Shown here one piece after another: positions 1 to 11,601 of a stretch of 62,183 nucleotides of DNA. Origin of the DNA: Carpediemonas membranifera (taxonomy: Eukaryota; Fornicata); contig JAHDYR010000052.1 of the NCBI GenBank assembly GCA_019828565.1, positions 1 through 62,183 on the forward strand. The letters are read 5' to 3'. The stretch's first letter is position 1, and the number at the start of each line of letters is the position of its first letter. The position numbers were made by a program, and so were the translations under genes. The notes beneath the pieces were generated by a model. It saw nothing but the letters and a program-made list of their open reading frames with translations, was not told where the DNA came from and searched no databases.

Positions 1-1134
1 CAAAGCTGCGGCGAACAGCGTCGATGGTCGTGCGGTCGAGCCACCCTGTGAGCCGGTGGGCGGGGGTCAACCTGCGGCGGCGGGCGAAGGGGGAGTTGGC
101 TGAGTCACCACGGGCTTCGTGCTCGGTCTCTGGCTCAGCTCTCTCCCCTTCCCCGCCTTCGACGCCCGCCAGGGAGAGGAACTCGGACACTGCGGTGTCG
201 TCGATGTTCCTCTCCTCTGGCTGGGTGGGGGCAACCTGGGCGGGGGTCTGGCGCGTGGGCCGGTCTCGCCCTGCGGGGCGGCTGCGGACTGCGGCCCAGT
301 TAGGGCGGCAGCGGAGTCGGTGGGGGCAGCATCGGCAGGGGTCTGGCGCGTGGGCCTGTCACCCTGCGGGGCGGCTGCGGGCTGCGGCCCAGTTAGGGCG
401 GCAGCGGAGTCGGTGGGGGCAGCATCGGCAGGGGTGGGGCTCGGGGGCCTATCACCCTGCTGTTGACGGTCTGCGCGGCCAGCAGCTACGCGACACGCGT
501 ATGCTTCTGCCTCGAGGAAGGCAGTGCGGTCTCGCGCAGGGCTTGCCGGGCGGGCCTCCTCGACACGGCTGATCAGTTGGGCGTATGACTGACGCCCGGT
601 CTTGGCGCGGCGAGCGGCGATCTCGGACGGGCGGAGCGGACGAGGGTGCTCCCTCATGAGCTGCTCATCGGTCCTTCTGCCCCGTATCACGCGCTCGAGG
701 GCCTCGTTGGCACGATCAATCGAGATCGTAGCAGTGAACACCTGGTTGGTGGCTGCGGCGTGAAGAAGTGAAGTGGCATTGGCGATGTGGTCATCACGGC
801 GGGATGCCTTCGGCTTATGGCCTGGCCCGAAGCGGTTTGTGGCCGCATGAACGTAGTCCGTGATCAAAGAAAGGTTGTTGATCGTGAAGAAGCGTTTGTT
901 GTCCGTCACAAGGCGCAATAAACGATCTTTGTTCATACAAACCTCGATGAAGGCCTCAGCGTTCTTCGGCCACGAGCCTTTCGGGCAGTGCTGACGAATT
1001 TCGTCCATTACGCGCAGAAGAGCAGCGAATAGCGCTAATCGCTTGTCAATAGACGTACCAGGTCCTTCATCGGATGTATGGCAGGATTCGTCGCCTTGCG
1101 GCGGCGAATCGAGCAACTTTCCTCTGGATACCAT
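1..1134 (-). pseudogene. RLE retrotransposon protein, gamma type, N-terminal part (A1)
   Basis: Partial copy running off the left edge. The start is the ATG at 1134 in a GCCATGG Kozak context; an upstream TTG-initiated reading is open but unlikely to be the start. The N-terminal domain is the gamma form (LLRVMDEIRQHCPKGSW), although the codons just before it (GPGTSIDKRL) match alpha copies, so the 5' end is a mosaic. It is followed by two units of the P/A/T-rich repeat. A two-base insertion relative to the other copies near 275 (reading GETGPRAR instead of GDRPTR) shifts the frame, so the conserved SEFLSLAGVEGGEGE and PPQVDPAHRLTGW segments are read in other frames. RT and nuclease domains lie outside the window. 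Confidence 0.75.
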
Positions 1135-1332
1135 GGCCGAATTTACAGGAGGGGGTTGTCCGAACGACACGCGACTCCGCGGAATTTCGAGCAACTACTC
1201 TCGCGCAGGGGCAGGGGATGCGTTATGCGATGCGGCGATGGGGCGGGAGGCGCAGGGGGGCTCGGGGACGACGCAGCCTAGAGTGGCCAAGTCAGCCGAG
1301 TCGCGACTCCAGATTTCTGTGCAGGGACCTGG
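1135..1332 (-). repeat. RLE array junction J0 (A2 3' UTR plus A1 leader)
   Basis: A 23-nt 3' UTR (1310-1332) is followed by the palindrome GAGTCGCGACTC (1298-1309) and the leader, giving 175 nt from palindrome to ATG. The 3' UTR sequence differs from that of all other copies, but the leader is shared. Leader markers here: TTGCTCGAAA and CCCCTCCTG. Confidence 0.8.
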
Positions 1333-4300
1333 TTATAGGTTGAGCTCGGCCCAGCGGGCCTTGCACTGGCTGACATAGTCACTCCAGATGCTGAGGTTGC
1401 CCTCCCAGGCCTTCAGGAAGGCCGTGTCGCGCATGGTTCCCGCCAGGTGCGGCCGTGCAATGGCGTCGCAAAACTGCACCGCCCAGTCCGCGGTCAGGCG
1501 GGACTCCCGTGGCGCCGCCGACGGTGGTGGCGGCGACCAGGAAGGTGACGTCCCAGTTGGCGTACTCCCGGGTCTTCTCGGTCTCGGCGTCGCGGGGGTG
1601 AAGACCGCAGTAGAAGTCGACGTAGACGTCGTCGTGGACGACGTTTCCGACCACGTCGCGCTCGCCCCAGACCTTGAGGTCAGCCCGCTTGTGTGTGGGG
1701 GCGTCGGCGCTCGTGACGCGGAACCTAGGGTGGGTGTCGAGCAGATCGAACTCGGGCTTGCAGTGGGGGATGGGGCGCCCGCGGAGGTCGTCCTGGGTCA
1801 CGAGATCGTGCACAGCCATCTTGATGCTGTCGTGGCGTGCGTTGGTCGCGCCATCCTTCAGGTAGGAGCAGCCGAGGGCGTGGCGCCACGTGATGTCCTG
1901 CTGGCCACAGAGGGGGCAGGTGACCGGCATCTCGCGGAATGGGGCGATGTTGAGGTGCGCCCGGGTGACGGGGACGAACACGCTGTCGCAGGAGGTCTGC
2001 TCGAGGTCGAGGGGGCTCAGCGCGGCTTCTTTGCGGAGGAGTCCGGCGGCGGGGGCCTCGAGGGAGCTGCAGTCAGAGAGGCCCTGGGAGACCTCCTCGG
2101 GGTCTAGGCCGAAGTCGGCGGGTGTCTTGGGGCGGTACTTGGCCGTCCAGGCTTTTGCAAGCATCGTAGTGAGTGTCTTCTGCGGCTTTTCAGCCTCGAT
2201 GCTAAACAGTTCCTGGATGGTTTTGGGCCACTCCTGGCACTCTTCTGGAGAGAACAGCGCCGCCTCCATGTCCCGGGTGATGCCTAGGGCGTGCAGCTGG
2301 TGGGCTGCGCCCAAAAATGCACACTTCCAGATGAGCGACGGAAGAGGGATACGGAGCCCGTAGTCGGCGAAATCGAGCGCTAGACGCTCTTCGGGTATCT
2401 TTGTGACGTCGGATACCTGAAGGATGCGTGCGATGGCAGCTCTCAGCTTCCGCTCCAGGCTTTTTGTGCGGCATTCGTGGCCAATCGGGCTCACGTTGCG
2501 AAAGATTGCCGAAGGCATCGGAAGAACGCAAGACCTGATCAGATTGACCGCCACCGAGGCCGCTTTCGGCCCCACTGCCTCGGTCATCTCGGCCACCCGC
2601 ACGAGCGCGTCCTCCATGCGCGAGAAGGCCGCGTCCACAGCGTTGGCAACGCCCGCGTCGTCGCCTACGGGGATACCGAGCACCCGTCCGCTTTTTGGCC
2701 CAGTGTCCCCGTCTTCGCCAGGACGAGGCACTTCAGTCGGTTCACCCGCATACCGACGGCTCCACACGCCGCCTCCACACGCGCGTAGAATGTATCGATC
2801 GTCCGCTGGTCTGCCTGCCGGGGCAGCAGCCCGTACACGTCGTCCTGGTAGCCGAGGATGGTCGTACTGGGAAGTTGCGACCGGAGGCTGCCGAGGAGGG
2901 GCGTCATAGCCAGCGTGAAGAGGGCTGGGGACAGGGGGTCCCCCTGGTGGATGCCCTCTCGGCTGGCTATGACGTGCCCGGTCGGGGTCAGCAGCTTGCC
3001 CTCGCCATACATGGTGGAGAAATAGGGGAGGGCGGCTGGGGCGTGCGCCTCGAGCACCACACGGAGGTGGGCGCGGGACACGGTTCCGTAGGCGTTAGTC
3101 ATGTCAACAGCACAGACCTTGAGCCCTTCGTCGTACGCTTCCGCAATTTTCGCGGTCATAACGTCCAGGCCGCAGCTCTCGCCGAGCCCGTACTGCTCAG
3201 GGCAGACGCCGTCATTACGGAGACGCGACGAGACGGCCGAGGCGAGGACCTTCGCGGCCAGGCGCCGGAGCGCCTCGCCCATGGCGATGGGTCTGACCCG
3301 ATCTTCGCCCTTCGGCAGTGCGATGAGCCGTGCGTGAGCGAGGATACCCGTGTACTCCTCGCCGGCAATGATGTCGCGCACAAGGGGCAGGAGTGCCTGC
3401 ACCAACTGGCCCTTCCGGAGTCGATGAGCGAGTTTCAGATGCAAGAAGCTCAGCCCGGATGGGCCGGGGGCCGAGTCCGCTCTCATCTTCCCCAGCGCCT
3501 CGTCTACGGCCTCGAAGGTGACCTCAAAGGACGTGAGCGCGTCGGCGCGGCGTGTGAGAGCCGGCGTCTGGGGATCTCTCAGCGGGGCGGCCTGCATCTC
3601 CTCCAGCTTCTGGTCGATCTGACCCGGCGTGAGTGTCATCTCCTCAGAGAGCAGGACCTTCATGGCGCTGGAGTAATACCCGGCGGCGGCCTTCGAGTAT
3701 GCAGCTCGCTCTGGGGAGCGGGTGCGGAGGGAGATCCCCCTTCTTCCCAGGGCGATATACTGTCCGCGCGTGCCGAAGGACGGCGGCTAGCGCCTCCCGC
3801 TTCCGGTTCTGCGGCGCGTTCGCCAGGGTCACGAGCAGCCGGATCAGCCCGTTCACGAATCCCGCGGCAGCCTTCCGTGAGGGCTTCGCCCGGCCGATGC
3901 GTCCGGCTTCCGCGGGGTGAGGCAGATATGACAGCTCGATCGGCAGGTCGCCCGCGAGAGGGTCGGCCGGCGGCAGGGGCAGGAGCGCTGCTCTCGGTCT
4001 CCGTGGGGGCTGGCTGGGCCCGGCATGGGGCGGGGCCTCAGCACTAGGGTCCGGCGGAAGACCGCATGCCTCTCTCATGAAGAACACAAACCTCGGCGTG
4101 AACTGCCTGAACCCTTTGGGGAAGCTGTAGGGTGGCCGCCTGTCCGGCTCGTCCGCGAAGAGGCCCTCGAGAAGCTGTGTCCAGCGTTCACGTGACATCC
4201 TGTGGACGCCATTCTGCCCGCCGGACACTTCTCCGACCCGGACTGCTGTCGTGAGTGTGGACCTTACCTGCTCGGCCGAGCCCCAATGAGACTCGACCAG

Positions 4301-5493
4301 GTGGGTCGGGATGTTTGCGGTGAACCTATGCCGGAGTCGATCCAGCTTGGCAGGCTCAGCCACCCCTGGGTAGGCGTGGATGATGCTGGCCCAGGGTGCG
4401 CCTCCGTGATCTGGTTAAGAGCGCCAGGAGGGCCTGTGTACACAAATGTACGTGGTTCAGGGCCTTGGCTTGCCTGCGGCGGCGGGCGAAGGGGAGGGTT
4501 GGCTGAGTCACCACGGGCTTCGTGCCCGGTCTCTGGCTCAGCTCTCTCCCCTTCCCCGCCTTCGACGCCCGCCAGGGAGAGGAACTCGGACACTGCGGTG
4601 TCGTCGATGTTCCTCTCCTCTGGCTGGGTGGGGGCAACCTGGGCGGGGGTCTGGCGCGTGGGCCTGTCACCCTGCGGGGCGGCTGCGGGCTGCGGCCCAG
4701 TTAGGGCGGCAGCGGAGTCGGTGGGGGCAGCATCGGCAGGGGTGGGGCTCGGGGGCCGGTCATCCTGCTGTGTGGCTGCAGGCTGCGGCCCAGTTAGGGC
4801 GGCAGCGGAGTCGGTGGGGGCAGCATCGGCAGGGGTGGGGCTCGGGGGCCGGTCTCCCTGGCGTCGGGCGAAGGCATCGGCCCTCGCATACTCGCGGGCG
4901 ATGCCCGCATTCGGTGGGCTGGCTGGGCGGGGCGCATGCTGGACCCGCTTCACCAAGGCGGTTACAGACGTCGTCCTCTGAGGGCCTCGGACAGTCTGAA
5001 GGAGGTTCATCCTTCTCGCTTTCACTGGGTCGATGGCGTGCTCGATCATACGCTCAAGAGCCTCGTTCGCACGTTCGATGGTGAGCGTTGATGTGAACGC
5101 CTGATCAGTGGCTGCAGCGTGCAGAATGGCGACAGCATTTGCGACGTGATCGTCGCGGCGGGAAGCTTTCACCTTGTGGCCGGGGCCGAAGCGATTTGTC
5201 GCCGCGTGAACGTAGTTGGTTATCCAAACCAAGTTGCTCACCGTGAAGAAACGCTTGTAATCCGAAATAAGGCTCAATAGACGTTCTTTGTTCATGCAGA
5301 TCTCAATAAAGGCCTCAGTATCCTTCGGCCAAGAGTTCTTCGAGCTGGAGGGATGGAAATCGTTAATCCACCGCAGAAGAGCAGCGAACAGCGCTAATCG
5401 CTTGTCAATAGACGTACCAGGTCCTTCATCGGATGTATGGCAGGATTCGTCGCCTTGCGGCGGCGAATCGAGCAACTTTCCTCTGGATACCAT
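1333..5493 (-). pseudogene. RLE retrotransposon ORF, alpha type, frameshifted (A2)
   Basis: Full-length copy closely related to the intact element G, from the Kozak ATG at 5493 to a TAA at 1333-1335. It carries all the blocks: alpha N-terminal domain (LLRWINDFHPSSS), two repeat units, RT with AVDMTNAYGTVSR, HQGDPLSP and YQDD, the CPLCGQQDITWRHALGC knuckle and RADLKV...VYVDFYC. At least four frame breaks relative to G are visible: a lost A near 4353, an extra C near 3737, a change near 2693 (GCTTTTTGG for GCTTTGTTGG) and a break near 1510 after VGGAT. Two of these are homopolymer length changes and could be sequencing error; if so the element would be nearly intact. It ends QCKARWAELNL, unlike G (AELRP). 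Confidence 0.85.
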
Positions 5494-5691
5494 GGCCGAA
5501 TTTACTTTCCCAGGTTGTCCGAACGACACGCGACTCCGCGGAATTTCGAGCAACTACTCTCGCGCAGGGGCAGGGGATGCGTTATGCGATGCGGCGATGG
5601 GGCGGGAGGCGCAGGGGGGCTCGGGGACGACGCAGCCTAGAGTGGCCGAGTCAGCCGAGTCGCGACTCCGGCATTTTGTGGGGAGGGCAGA
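5494..5691 (-). repeat. RLE array junction J1 (A3 3' UTR plus A2 leader)
   Basis: A 23-nt 3' UTR is followed by the palindrome at 5657-5668 and 175 nt to the A2 ATG. Leader markers here: TTGCTCGAAA and CCTGGGAAAG. Confidence 0.8.
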
Positions 5692-8600
5692 TTATTGGTG
5701 GTGCTCGGCCCAACGGGCCTTGCACTGGGAGACATAGTCCGACCAGACGCGGATGTTGTCTGCCCAGACCGAGAGGAAGGTGCGGTGCTTGACCCTGGGG
5801 ACCAGGTGGGGGCGGGCGATCGCCTCACAGAGCTTCACGGCCCAGCACTCGGTGATGCGGGACTCAGTCTCACCCAGGACGGTGGTGGCGGCTGGGATAA
5901 ATGTAATAGCCCAGTTCTGGTACTCCCTGGCCTTCTCCAGCTCAGCCGCGCGCGGGTTGACTCCACAGTAAAAATCGACATAGACGTCGTCATGGACCAC
6001 GTTGCCAACCACGTCACGCTCACCAGAGACCTTGAGGTCGGCCCTCTTGCGGGTGGGCGCTCTGGCAGACACCTGCCGGAACCTGGGGTGGGCCCGGGTG
6101 AGCCAGCGCTCGGGCTTCACGTCAGCCATTGGACGGCCAGATATGTCATCGTCACTGACAACGGCCTGTACAACGTCCCGAATGTGGTCATGGCGGGCAT
6201 CGTCGGCACCTCCGGTCTGGTTGGGGCACGAGAGGGCGTGCTTCCACGTGATGGCTTGCGCGTTGCACAGCGGGCAGACCTCAGGCAGCTCCTCGAATGG
6301 GGCCGTGTCGAGGTGCGCCCGCACAATGGGAACAAAGAGGGACCCCAGTGGAGCCGGATCGAGCTCCAAGGGCGTGAGGGAGGCCTCCTTGCGGAGTGCT
6401 CCGGCAGCGGGGGCGGGGCGGCCAGCTGACTCCGGTAGAGCCTGAACGGCGGCATCTGGGCATAACTCGAAGTCAGCAGGCTGATTGGGGCGGAACTCAA
6501 GCACCCATGCATCTCTATGGAATTTGGTTAGCTTCTTCTGAGGCTTCATGGCCTCGATCTCATAGAGAGCCTCGACACTTTCAGGCCATACAGCGCTGCC
6601 ATCGAGCTTGAAAAGCGACTCGTCAAGGTGAGGGACGGTCCTGTTGGGGCGTAGTGTGTGCAGTTGGTGTGTTGTGCCCAAAAATGCACACTTCCACACG
6701 AGCGATGGCAAAGGCATACGAAGACCGAAATCATCGTAATCAAGCGCAATACGCTGCGTAGGAACTTGCAATCTGCCCATTTTCTGCAGGATGTCGCCAA
6801 TCGCTCGAAGGATTTTCCTTTCCAGCTGAATTGTCCTGGATTGGTGGGGAACTGGAGAGACAGACCGATAGATTGCCGAAGGCATTGCCAAAACACACGA
6901 TCTCAGCATATTGATGGCAACACCGGCCGAAACAGGACCAACTGCTTCCACCATCGCAACGATTCTTTCGATGGCCGCTTCCATGCCACAGAACACTTCA
7001 TCGACTACCGCAGCCTCGCCATCAGCATCCCCAATGGGGACACCGACCGCCTTTCCGCACACAGCGCGCCGGATGTTCCCCGAAACCCCGAACTTCGAGA
7101 TGACAACACACTTGGCCGCGTTGACCTTCATACCCACGCCGTTCGCCAGTGCGGCGCATCGAGCAAAGAAGGCATCAATACGTGTGCTTGGTGTGTCGCG
7201 GGGGGCGACAAGGTATGCATCATCCTGGTATGCAACCAGGTCGCAGTCCGGGAATTCAGACCGCAGCTGGTCTAGCACAGGTTTCATGGCCAGGGAGAAG
7301 AGGACAGGAGAGATGGGATCCCCCTGCTGTACCCCTTCCCTGGACGGAATGACGAGTCCTGTAGGGGTGATCAGACGACCCTGACGGTACATGACCTCAA
7401 GGTACGGCAGCAGGGCGGGAACCCAGGCCTCTGCGACGTCCCGGAGGTGCTGCCTGGACACCGTTCCATATGCGTTAGTCATGTCGACGGCACATACCTG
7501 GTCGCCTGCTGCATACCTCTCTGCCAGAAGGTCAGCCATACAGTCAAGACCACAGGGCTCGCCCAGTCCATACTGGCCAGAGCAGACCCCGTCCGCGGCA
7601 AGGCGCAGGCCAACCACGCGGGCCAAAGCCTTCCCGGCCACGCGGCGTAGACACTCGCCCATGGCGATGGGGCGCACGTTGCCCGCCCCCTTCGGTAGCG
7701 CAACTAGCCGGGCATGGGAGAGGATCTCAGTGTACCTTTCGCCACTGATGATGTCGAGCAAAAGCGGCGTTATTGCCCTGACGAACTGGCCTTTCCGCAG
7801 TCTATAGGCCAGCTTCAGATGTAGAAAACTGAGGCCCGATGGCCCAGGTGCCGAGTCAGTCTTCAGTCGATCGAGGACATGCGTGACGACCTCCTCTGTC
7901 AGCTCAAACGACTCAAGCGCACCCGGCATCCTGGGTGGGTGGAACAGGGTCGGGTTGAGCACCGGCTCCTCCTGCAGCGCCTCCAACTGCTCGTCAACTT
8001 CAGCCGGGGCCAGTGTGAGGTCTTCCGCAAGGAGCACCTTCAACGCACTCGAATAGTAGCCGGCCGCTGCTTTGGTATACGCCGCAAACTCAGGTGTCCG
8101 GCTTCTGAGCCCGACCGGCTCCTTTGAGGGCCTGTACACCGTGCGCGGATGCTGTAGGACAGCAATGAGGGCAGCTCGCTTCCGCGAGGCGGGAGCCTCG
8201 TTGAGAGCTACGAAGCGGTTGATCAGGCCCTTCACGAACGGCAGTGCGCCCTTCTTTGACGGCTTGGCCTTCCCAATCCTTCCTGCCTCAGTCGGCGAGG
8301 GCAGGAATCGGAGCTCCTCCGGCAGCTGCTGGGAGGAGGTTGCGTGCGGCTGTGCCTGGGGCCGAGCCGGGACCAACGGCGCACGACGGGCAGTGGGTCG
8401 ACTCGACGACTGTCCTGGAACCGCGGGGATGGCCGGGTCAGGTGGCAATCCAAGTCCCTCGCGGATGAATGCCACGAACCTGGGTGCGAACGACTTCAGG
8501 CCTTGCGGGAACGCATACGTCGGCCGGTTCCTCGGGTGAGCCGCAAAGACCTGCTCGAGGAGAGCCGTCCAGCGTGCTCTGGACATGCGGTTCTGCCCGT

Positions 8601-9952
8601 TCTGCCCCCTGGAGAGCCAGCGGACGGCCTCGACTGACGTCAGCGTCGATCTGACTTGGTCATTAGTGGACCACATGCCGCTGCGGTCCTCTCTGGGGAC
8701 ATGTTCAACGAATGTGCGGCGGATCCCATCAATCGTGGCAAGGTCTAGCCACCCCCCAGGCGCAACCTGCTGATGAGCGGCAACCAGAGCGTCAGGTCCT
8801 GTGTATACGAATGTACGTGGTTCAGGGCCTTGGCTTGCCTGCGGCGGCGGGCGAAGGGGAGGGTTGGCTGAGTCACCACGGGCATCGTGCCCGGTCTCTG
8901 ACTCAGCTCTCTCCCCTTCCCCGCCTTCGACGCCCGCCAGGGAGAGGAACTCGGACACTGCGGTGTCGTCGATGTTCCTCTCCTCTGGCTGGGTGGGGGC
9001 AACCTGGGCGGGGGTCTGGCGCGTGGGCCTGGTCATCCCGCTGGGCGGCTGCGGGCTGCGGCCCAGTTAGGGCGGCAGCGGAGTCGGTGGGGGCAACCTG
9101 GGCGGGGATCTGGCGCGTGGGCCTGTCACCCTGCGGGGCGGCTGCGGGCTGCGGCCCAGTTAGGGCGGCAGCGGAGTCGGTGGGGGCAGCCTGGGCAGGG
9201 GTGGGGTCGGTAGACCGGTCATCCCGCTGGGCGGCTGCGGGCTGCGGCCCAGTTAGGGCGACAGCGGAGTCGGTGAGGGCAGCATCGGCAGGGGTGGGGC
9301 TCGGGGGCCGGTCACCCTGGCGTCGGGCGAAGGCATCGGCCCTCGCATACTCGCGGGCGATGCCCGCATTCGGTGGGCTGGCTGGGCGGGGCGCATGCTG
9401 GACCCGCTTCACCAAGGCGGTTACAGACGTCGTCCTCTGAGGGCCTCGGACAGTCTGAAGGAGGTTCATCCTTCTCGCTTTCACTGGGTCGATGGCGTGC
9501 TCGATCATACGCTCAAGAGCCTCGTTCGCACGTTCGATGGTGAGCGTTGATGTGAACGCCTGATCAGTGGCTGCAGCGTGCAGAATGGCGACAGCATTTG
9601 CGACGTGATCGTCGCGGCGGGAAGCTTTCACCTTGTGGCCGGGGCCGAAGCGATTTGTCGCCGCGTGAACGTAGTTGGTTATCCAAACCAAGTTGCTCAC
9701 CGTGAAGAAACGCTTGTAATCCGAAATAAGGCTCAATAGACGTTCTTTGTTCATGCAGATCTCAATAAAGGCCTCAGTATCCTTCGGCCAAGAGTTCTTC
9801 GAGCTGGAGGGATGGAAATCGTTAATCCACCGCAGAAGAGCAGCGAACAGCGCTAATCGCTTGTCAATAGACGTACCAGGTCCTTCATCGGATGTATGGC
9901 AGGATTCGTCGCCTTGCGGCGGCGAATCGAGCAACTTTCCTCTGGATACCAT
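5692..9952 (-). pseudogene. RLE retrotransposon ORF, beta type, one frameshift (A3)
   Basis: Near-complete beta element from the Kozak ATG at 9952 to TAA at 5692-5694. The N-terminal domain is almost the same as in alpha copies (LLRWINDFHPSSS) but is joined to a different body, so families swap N-terminal modules. Three P/A/T-rich repeat units follow. One frame break near 9030 separates the N-terminal part (9952-about 9030) from an uninterrupted stretch of about 1114 codons. That stretch holds the RT (VCAVDMTNAYGTVSR, GVQQGDPISP, AYQDDAYL), a CPLCNAQAITWKHALSC knuckle and the RLE-like RADLKV/VYVDFYC segment, ending WAEHHQ. The 3' half is almost identical to E on the opposite strand. By RLE-element precedent it would nick target DNA and prime reverse transcription there. 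Confidence 0.88.
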
Positions 9953-10149
9953 GGCCGAATTTACTTTCCCAGGTTGTCCGAACGACACGCGACTCCGCGG
10001 AATTTCGAGCAACTACTCTCGCGCAGGGGCAGGGGATGCGTTATGCGATGCGGCGATGGGGCGGGAGGCGCAGGGGGCTCGGGGACGACGCAGCCTAGAG
10101 TGGCCGAGTCAGCCGAGTCGCGACTCCGGCATTTTGTGGGGAGGGCAGA
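9953..10149 (-). repeat. RLE array junction J2 (A4 3' UTR plus A3 leader)
   Basis: A 23-nt 3' UTR is followed by the palindrome at 10115-10126 and 174 nt to the A3 ATG. One G is missing from a G run compared with the other junctions. Confidence 0.8.
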
Positions 10150-11601
10150 TTATTGGTGGTGCTCGGCCCAACGGGCCTTGCACTGGGAGACATAGTCCGA
10201 CCAGACGCGGATGTTGTCTGCCCAGACCGAGAGGAAGGTGCGGTGCTTGACCCTGGGGACCAGGTGGGGCGGGCGATCGCCTCACAGAGCTTCACGGCCC
10301 AGCACTCGGTGATGCGGGACTCAGTCTCACCCAGGACGGTGCAGGCGGCTGGGCACGAAGGTGACCTAGCCCAGTTCTGGTACTCCCCTGGCCTTCTCCA
10401 GCTCAGCCTCGCGCGGGTGCAGGCTGACCACAGTAAAAATCGACATAGACGTCGTCATGGACCACGGTTCCCGACCACGTCACGCTCGCCTGCCACCATG
10501 AGGTCGGCCCTTGCGTCTGGGCGCTTCGGCATCGGCCTGCCGGTAGCGGGGGTGAGCGCGAGGTGAGCAGCGACCTCGGGCCTGGCAACGGCAGCCATGG
10601 GTCGACCTCTAACGTCGTCGTCAGTCGACAACGGCGCTGCACAGCGTCCCGAAACATGGTCTGTGACGCTCGGGCATCGTCGGGCGGTTCCCGGTCTGGT
10701 GTGGGCACGAGAGGGCATGCTGCCAGGTGCAGCGCTGGGCCTGACACAGGGGGCAAGTCTCGGGCCACTCTTCGAACGGGGCGACATCCAGGTGTGCCCT
10801 GGCAATTGGGACAAATATTGAGCCAACAGGCTTCGATTCTAGCTCAATTGGGGTGAGTGCGGCCTCTTGCCGGAGAATTCCAGCCGCCGGGGCAGCGCGC
10901 TGGGAGGAGTCGTTCAGGGCCTGAGTGGCCGCATTGCGGTCCAAGTTGAAGTCAGACGGCGTTGATGGGCGGTGCTGGACTGTCCAGGCGTCTCTATGGT
11001 ACTTTGTGAGTTGTTTCTGAGGCTTTTTGGCCTCCATCTCATAGAGTTCGTCCTTGGTCCTAGGCCACTCTTCGGCGCCTTCAACGGTAAACAGGGCCTC
11101 GTCTAGGTGCACAGACCGGTCCGGAAGCAGCTGGTGCAGCTGGTGTTCCGTGCCCAAAAATGCGCATTTCCAGACGAGTGATGGGATTGGCATGCGGAGC
11201 CCGTAATCTCCATAATCGAGAGCCATTCTACGAGTTTTGTCTTCCAGACCATCTCTTAGTTGCAGAATGTGCTCTACGCTGCGGCTAAGCATCTGCTCGA
11301 AGCGGGATGTCCTGCTTTCGTGCCTAATCGGCGACACAGCTCTGTAGATTGCGGATGGCATCGCAAGAATGCATGAACGAATCATATTCAGCGCAACGCT
11401 GGCCGCAGAAGGCCCTACAGTCTCCACCATTTCCACGACGCGAGCAGTCGCCATCTCCATCTCCGAGAAGACATCATCGACAGCTCTTGCCTCACCATGA
11501 GCGTCACCAACAGGGATTCCAACGGCTCTACCGTTGACTACCCGCTGAATGGCACCCGGGGAGCCAGCAGCGCTGATCACCATACACTTAGCCGTGTTCA
11601 C
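10150..11601 (-). pseudogene. RLE retrotransposon, gamma type, 3' part only (A4)
   Basis: 5'-truncated copy beginning after the YQDD motif, at VNTAKCMVIS, where L1a is joined. From 11601 to about 10690 it matches gamma copies, including the knuckle CPLCQAQRCTWQHALSC. From about 10700 to 10265 the sequence alternates between gamma-like and beta-like stretches with many small indels, and the last 110 bp match beta (stop at 10150-10152). The RLE-like domain is not readable in one frame. This is either a recombinant or a collapsed, poorly resolved assembly segment. Confidence 0.75.

Larger units (their letters stand above)
1..11601 (-). mobile_element. Left tandem array of RLE-type non-LTR retrotransposons (A4-A3-A2-A1)
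   Basis: Four related elements lie head-to-tail on the minus strand: in transcription order a 5'-truncated gamma copy (A4), beta (A3), alpha (A2) and a gamma copy cut by the window edge (A1). Each stop codon is followed by 23 nt, a GAGTCGCGACTC palindrome and a 174-175 nt leader to the next ATG. All share one ORF plan: N-terminal domain, P/A/T-rich repeats, RT, zinc knuckle, RLE-like domain. The array stops at 11601, where LINE L1a begins abruptly inside the A4 RT palm-to-thumb region. The arrangement recalls the telomeric tandem arrays of RLE elements known in Giardia; no telomeric repeat is visible here, so a subtelomeric position is only a guess. Confidence 0.85.

Noticed and set aside
2695-4047. 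450-aa open frame on the plus strand opposite A2 (and the matching 467-aa frame opposite G at 29295-30698)
   Set aside because: Antisense shadow of the alpha RT; GC-rich codons keep the complementary frame open. No recognisable protein features, and the sense strand has clear RT motifs.
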